Below are positions 60,158 to 64,000 of a stretch of DNA of 64,000 nt, one piece after another. Within the stretch, counting starts at the first letter, position 1. Every line of letters begins with the position of its first letter. Under the pieces are notes generated by a model. The model saw only the letters and a list, made by a program, of their open reading frames with translations, did no database searches and was not told where the DNA came from. The DNA lies in NCBI RefSeq assembly GCF_038967635.1, contig NZ_CP152413.1, forward strand, positions 8,374,001 through 8,438,000, read 5' to 3'. Source of the stretch: Bradyrhizobium sp. B124. GTDB taxonomy: Bacteria; Pseudomonadota; Alphaproteobacteria; Rhizobiales; Xanthobacteraceae. The position numbers and the translations under genes are program-made.

Positions 60158-61411
60158 TCAGGTCTTCATCAGCGGGGCGCGGGCGTCTTCCTTGGGGAAG
60201 ATGCTGGCGAGATCGGCGTTCTGCCACTGCACGCCGACCGGACGGCCATAGACGTTCTTGCCGTCGGGGCCGAACTTCACCTTGCCGCCCGGGGCCATCG
60301 CCGCGTAACCCGAGGAGACGTCGAGTGTCGAGAGTGCCTCGCGCACCTTCTTCGGATCGGCGGAGGCGGCGCGCTCCAGCGCGTCGGCCAGCATGAAGGT
60401 CTGCGCGACCAGGCCGCCGGCATATTCGAACGCGAACTCGCCGGTGCGCTTCTTGAACTCGGCGTTGACCTTCTGCGCATCGTCGTTGACGTCGTGGTTC
60501 CAGTGCGCGACGCCCTGCAGGCCTTCGGCGGCCTTGCCGACATTCTTGTAGAAGTCCGGCATCACGAAGCCGCCCGAGCCGCCATTGATCGCGATGTTGA
60601 GCCCGACCTGCTTCACCGTGCGCACGATCAGGATGAGGTCGTTGAGATAGGACAGCGAGAACAGCGTGTTGGCGCCGGAGGCCTTGACCTTGTTGATCAG
60701 CGGGCTCGCATCGGTGAAGCCGGCCGAGTAGGGCTCGAACATCACGATCTCGACGCCTTCGCCGGGCGCCAGCTCCTTCAGCCCGTTCGAGGTCGAGGTG
60801 CCGAATGCGGTGTTCTCGAAGATGACGGCGACTTTGGCCTGGTCGCTGACGAGCTTGGCCATCTGCAACTGCGCCTTGGCGAATTGCGAGGCGCGCGCGA
60901 ACGGCGTGAAGGTGTAGGTGCGTCCCTTGTTGAGCTGGTCGGAGCTCGATCCGGTGATGATCGGAACCCTGGCGCGCTCGCAGACTTCGCTTGCGATCAG
61001 GGTCAGCGCGCTGGCGTAGCAGCCATGGATCGCCGACAGCTTGTTGCCGGTGATGAGCCGGTCGGTCTCGGTGCGTGTCACCGTGGTGTCGCTCTGCACG
61101 TCGGAGACGATGAGGTTGAGCTTGGCGCCGCCGAGCGACTTGATGCCGCCGTCTTCGTTGACCATGTCGACCGCGAGCTTGGCTGCTGCGACGCAGCCGA
61201 CGCCGATCTGCGCCATGCTGCCGGTGCTCGGATAGAGCGCGCCGATATTGATCGGGTCGGCGGCCCAGCCGCGCAGCGGGACGGCGCCGAATGCGCCAGC
61301 CGCGAGCACGCCGCCGGTTTTGACCAGGAACTTGCGGCGGTTCAGCTTTGTCCGTGAGGCCTTGGTCGGCGCGGCATTATTAATGGCCGACGGCTTGCGG
61401 TCCCCTGTCAT
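60158..61411 (-). CDS. ABC transporter solute-binding protein, Liv type, Tat-exported
   Basis: 417 residues from the ATG at 61411. Tat signal in the N-terminus (KLNRRKFLVKTGGVLAAGAFG), placed after about 25 residues. The type-1 binding fold follows: INIGALYPSTGSMAQIGVGCVAAAKLAVDMVNEDGGIKSLGG, CYASALTLIASEVCERARVPIITGSSSDQLN, and GGSGGFVMPDF. First gene of a complete importer (K-H-M-G-F), probably for amides, amino acids or aromatic acids. Confidence 0.9.
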   Translation of the reverse strand: MTGDRKPSAINNAAPTKASRTKLNRRKFLVKTGGVLAAGAFGAVPLRGWAADPINIGALYPSTGSMAQIGVGCVAAAKLAVDMVNEDGGIKSLGGAKLNLIVSDVQSDTTVTRTETDRLITGNKLSAIHGCYASALTLIASEVCERARVPIITGSSSDQLNKGRTYTFTPFARASQFAKAQLQMAKLVSDQAKVAVIFENTAFGTSTSNGLKELAPGEGVEIVMFEPYSAGFTDASPLINKVKASGANTLFSLSYLNDLILIVRTVKQVGLNIAINGGSGGFVMPDFYKNVGKAAEGLQGVAHWNHDVNDDAQKVNAEFKKRTGEFAFEYAGGLVAQTFMLADALERAASADPKKVREALSTLDVSSGYAAMAPGGKVKFGPDGKNVYGRPVGVQWQNADLASIFPKEDARAPLMKT

Positions 61412-61716
61412 GGCGCTCCCCCTGTGCGACGGCGGCACGGTTGCTCCGTCCCGCGCGCTTATTATTTTTTTGCTCAAGCGGGGCGCATAAGAGCACGTAA
61501 TCCGGCAATCGCAAAGGCGACATCGGCCGGGTTCACGGGGAAAACGCGTTGCGGCTGGTGCGTCGCAGCAATCGCGCGACGCGCGCATTTGAGCCGCTTC
61601 GCTGCATGAGAGTTGCCGCCGGATGCGACGGTATTATTGACAATCGAATGACCGACCGACCGGCGCAGAGGGGTGCCGGCCGGTCCGCCGGATCATTCGA
61701 TCGGCCGCTGCAACGG
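61412..61716. other. Gap upstream of the second Liv cluster
   Basis: No gene or known repeat seen. Contains the promoter region of the binding-protein gene on the minus strand, including an AT-rich run ATTATTTTTTTG at 61459-61470. Confidence 0.4.
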
Positions 61717-62784
61717 CTATTCCGCGCTCGACACCAGCTTGAAGCGCGGCTTGGCTTCCATCAGGCTGCGATAAGCGGCGAGATAGTCGAGCGCCATGCG
61801 GCGCGCGGTGAAGCGGGTCTCGAACTGCTTGCGGATGGCGTCGCGGTTGAGCGTCGAAAGCCGGCCGACCGAGGAGATCGCGCTGATCTCGTCCTCGACG
61901 ATGAAGCCGGTCAGGCCATCCTCGATGATCTCGGGCACCGAGCCGCGGTTATAGGCGATGACGGGCGTGCCGCAGGCCATCGCTTCGATCATCACGAGGC
62001 CGAACGGCTCGGGCCAGTCGATTGGAACCAGCAGCCCGATCGCGCCGCTGAGAAAATGCGACTTCTCGCGGTCGCTGATCTCGCCGATGAACTCGATCAG
62101 CGGATTGTTGGTGATCAGCGGCTTGATCAACTCGTCGTAATATTCCTGGTCGGCGCGATCGACCTTGGCTGCGATCTTCAGCGGAATGCCGCAGCGGGTC
62201 GCGATCTTGATCGCGCGATCGACGCCTTTCTCCGGCGCGATGCGCCCGAGCACGGCGAGATAGGATTGCTTGGCCGGTTGCGGCGTCAGCAAATTCTCCG
62301 GCAGGCCGTGATGGATGGTGCGCACCCAGTGCGCCTGCGGTACCGGCCGCCGCTGGGCATTGGAGATCGAGATCACCGGGATCTTGGAGAAGGTGTTGAA
62401 GACGGGCTGGTGCTCCGGCAGGTCGAGCCGTCCGTGCAGCGTGGTCACGAACGGCGTCGGCTGCCGCGAGAACGCCGACCACGGATAGTAGTCGAGATGG
62501 AAATGCAGGAAGTCGAACTCGTCGTCGTCGGCTTTCTGCCGGACGCGCTCCAGCATCACCATGTGCAGCGCATTGGGGTCGCGGACGGAACCGTCGAGCC
62601 GCAGTGCCTTCGGCCAGGTCGCATCGAGCTTCGCGGAGGTCTGTGAGTCGCCGCTGGCGAACAACGTCACGTCATGTCCAAGTGTTACAAGTTCTTCGGT
62701 CAGCCAGTGCACGACCCGTTCGGTGCCGCCGTAGAGCTTGGGGGGAACAGCCTCCGTCAGCGGGGCAACCTGCGCGATGCGCAT
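61717..62784 (-). CDS. Glycosyltransferase, GT4 family
   Basis: 355 residues from the ATG at 62784. N-terminal donor/acceptor region MRIAQVAPLTEAVPPKLYGGTERVVHWLTEELVTLGHDVTLFASGDS, then YLAVLGRIAPEKGVDRAIKIA and the GT4 nucleotide-sugar motif VPIDWPEPFGLVMIEAMACGTPVIAYNRGSVPEII with the E-x7-E pattern. Soluble. It probably adds sugars to a surface glycan or osmoprotectant; substrate unknown. Confidence 0.85.
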   Translation of the reverse strand: MRIAQVAPLTEAVPPKLYGGTERVVHWLTEELVTLGHDVTLFASGDSQTSAKLDATWPKALRLDGSVRDPNALHMVMLERVRQKADDDEFDFLHFHLDYYPWSAFSRQPTPFVTTLHGRLDLPEHQPVFNTFSKIPVISISNAQRRPVPQAHWVRTIHHGLPENLLTPQPAKQSYLAVLGRIAPEKGVDRAIKIATRCGIPLKIAAKVDRADQEYYDELIKPLITNNPLIEFIGEISDREKSHFLSGAIGLLVPIDWPEPFGLVMIEAMACGTPVIAYNRGSVPEIIEDGLTGFIVEDEISAISSVGRLSTLNRDAIRKQFETRFTARRMALDYLAAYRSLMEAKPRFKLVSSAE

Positions 62785-63094
62785 TTCTCCGTCTCCTGTT
62801 TTGTGGTGTGGATGGCCCTCAGCCCTCTGATGGCAGCGACATGCCAATGACGGGAACGTTCTCGCACGTGCGAGGTTCCTTAGGTGTGGGAGATCTGCCG
62901 CTTCTTTCTTCCATCACACTGTGGTCTTGCTGATGCCATCTCGCTCCAACACGTTTTTGCCGACGCCAGCGTTGCAAAAATGCCGTGCAGTGATGGCTGC
63001 ATCAAGGAATCCCAACGCCGCCCTTCACGTCATCGTGCACGAGAGCTTCGACTAAAATTTTCTCGTTCACCTTCAACAGCTTTTGCAGGACGTC
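62785..63094. other. Divergent gap between glycosyltransferase and ABC exporter genes
   Basis: No gene seen. AT-richer than the neighbours, as expected for two divergent promoters. A GGAGACGG box for the glycosyltransferase (reverse of CCGTCTCC at 62791) and a GCAGGA box for the exporter (63085-63090) are present. Confidence 0.4.
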
Positions 63095-64000
63095 ATGGAC
63101 CATCTGTCAGGATACGCGCATCGCCCGTTCCCCTTTGTGCTGCGCTATCTGCGCCGGCGGCTTCCGTCGCATGTTGTGATTTTGTCGGCCGTCGTCGCGG
63201 CGGTTGCCTGCTCGGTAGGCACGCAATACGGCGTGAAGAATCTGGTCGATGCGTTGTCGGCAGGGCCGTCGGCCGCGAATGGCGTATGGCTGGCATTCGC
63301 TCTGCTCATGTCGCTGATCGCAGCCGACAATTTTTTGTGGCGGATCGCGAGCTGGACCGCGAGCTATACCTTCGTCAGCGTCAGCGGCGACCTTCGCCGC
63401 GACATGTTCCGACATCTCACCGGCCACGCGCCGAGCTACTTCACGGACCGGCTGCCGGGCATGCTGACCAGCCGGATCACGGCGACGTCGAACGCGGTCT
63501 ACACCGTCCAGAACATGTTCGTATGGAACGTGTTGCCGCCTTGCATCGCGACCGTGGCGGCGATCACCCTGGTTGGAACCGTCAGCGTGACAATGTCAGC
63601 AGTGCTGATCCTGATTGCGGGAACCATGGTGGTAGCCATGTTCCGCATGGCGGCCGCCGGCAGACCGCTGCATGACGATTTCGCCAACAGGGCGGCGGCG
63701 GTGGACGGCGAAATGGTCGACGTCATCAACAACCTGCCGCTGGTGCGCGCGTTCTGTGGCCTCGGCTATGAGCACGACCGCTTCGATGCGACCGTCAATC
63801 GGGAACTTGTGGCGCGCGGCCGTTCCCTGCGCTATCTCGAAAAGCTTCGCCTCGTTCACGCTGCCGTGACCGTCATTCTGACGATCGCGATGCTGGCCTG
63901 GGCTCTCAATCTCTGGCAGCAGGGCGCAGCGACCACCGGCGACGTCGTGCTGGTCTGCACGCTCGGCATCTCGATCCTCAGCGCCACCCGCGATCTCGCC
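63095..64000 (+). CDS. ABC exporter, transmembrane domain (3' end beyond window)
   Basis: 302 codons from an ATG at 63095, open to the end of the window. The N-terminus MDHLSGYAHRPFPFVLRYLRR is followed by a type-1 ABC exporter membrane domain: helices at about 28-42, 65-80, 145-165 and 255-275, with the cytoplasmic loop RRDMFRHLTGHAPSYFTDRLPGMLTSRITATSNAV and coupling region EMVDVINNLPLVRAFCGLGYEHDRF. The ATP-binding half must lie downstream. Members export lipids, peptides or glycans; the adjacent glycosyltransferase fits glycan or glycolipid export. Confidence 0.85.
   Translation, partial: MDHLSGYAHRPFPFVLRYLRRRLPSHVVILSAVVAAVACSVGTQYGVKNLVDALSAGPSAANGVWLAFALLMSLIAADNFLWRIASWTASYTFVSVSGDLRRDMFRHLTGHAPSYFTDRLPGMLTSRITATSNAVYTVQNMFVWNVLPPCIATVAAITLVGTVSVTMSAVLILIAGTMVVAMFRMAAAGRPLHDDFANRAAAVDGEMVDVINNLPLVRAFCGLGYEHDRFDATVNRELVARGRSLRYLEKLRLVHAAVTVILTIAMLAWALNLWQQGAATTGDVVLVCTLGISILSATRDLA

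Overview
The window is about 64 kb of GC-rich DNA from an alphaproteobacterium, most likely Bradyrhizobium or a close relative. The evidence is the gene content (sox genes, several Liv-type ABC transporters, Baeyer-Villiger monooxygenases, xanthine-oxidase-family enzymes) and several families of short palindromic repeats typical of that group between genes. No rRNA, tRNA, CRISPR array, phage or plasmid replication gene was seen.

Layout. 1-1.5 kb: 3' end of an acyl-CoA carboxylase. 1.9-8.4 kb: a Baeyer-Villiger monooxygenase divergent from a CYP153-like P450, GMC oxidoreductase and small-subunit operon, then an HtrA-type protease. 8.4-12.9 kb: a repeat-rich, gene-poor stretch with a DUF1254 protein, a DUF2721 protein, a gene broken by a nonsense codon and a small exported protein. 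13-16.5 kb: alpha/beta hydrolase, O-acetylhomoserine sulfhydrylase and nicotinate phosphoribosyltransferase. 16.5-29.2 kb and 32.7-34.8 kb: a nicotinate locus (below). 29.4-31.4 kb: methanethiol oxidase (SBP56) and a membrane protein. 35-38.3 kb: soxFXYZA. 38.3-42.6 kb: a second molybdenum hydroxylase and an MFS exporter. 43.2-48.4 kb: a Fbp/Afu-type ABC importer and a diguanylate cyclase. 48.5-55.5 kb: a Bug solute-binding protein, an IclR regulator and its divergent operon (acyl-CoA dehydrogenase, Baeyer-Villiger monooxygenase, alkylsulfatase). 56.8-61.4 kb: a complete LivFGMHK-type transporter. 61.7-64 kb: a glycosyltransferase and the start of an ABC exporter.

The most interesting part is the nicotinate locus. 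It combines an aerobic-type NicAB nicotinate hydroxylase (molybdenum, 2Fe-2S, cytochrome c) with homologues of 6-hydroxynicotinate reductase and enamidase, which are known from the anaerobe Eubacterium barkeri. It also holds a UPF0280 (ApbE-like) protein, a DUF1185 protein, a Liv-type ABC transporter with a fused LivH-LivM permease, a NicR-like MarR regulator, a ferredoxin-NADP reductase and, beside it, the NAD salvage enzyme PncB. Both divergent promoter regions (nicA/hnr and ena/fpr) carry the same GTATAC-centred palindrome about 60-80 bp upstream of each gene. The locus therefore looks like a regulon for reductive ring opening of nicotinate in an aerobe. The pathway assignment rests on family recognition from the sequence, not on a database search.

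Two IS5-family elements, 935 bp each, differing at one base noticed by eye and in the same orientation, lie 24 kb apart. Both sit in the same dispersed palindromic repeat at a CCTNAGG site, each with its own 3-bp duplication. The first lies between the two halves of the nicotinate locus. One ~102-bp dispersed repeat is placed in frame inside the N-terminal coding region of the UPF0280 gene.
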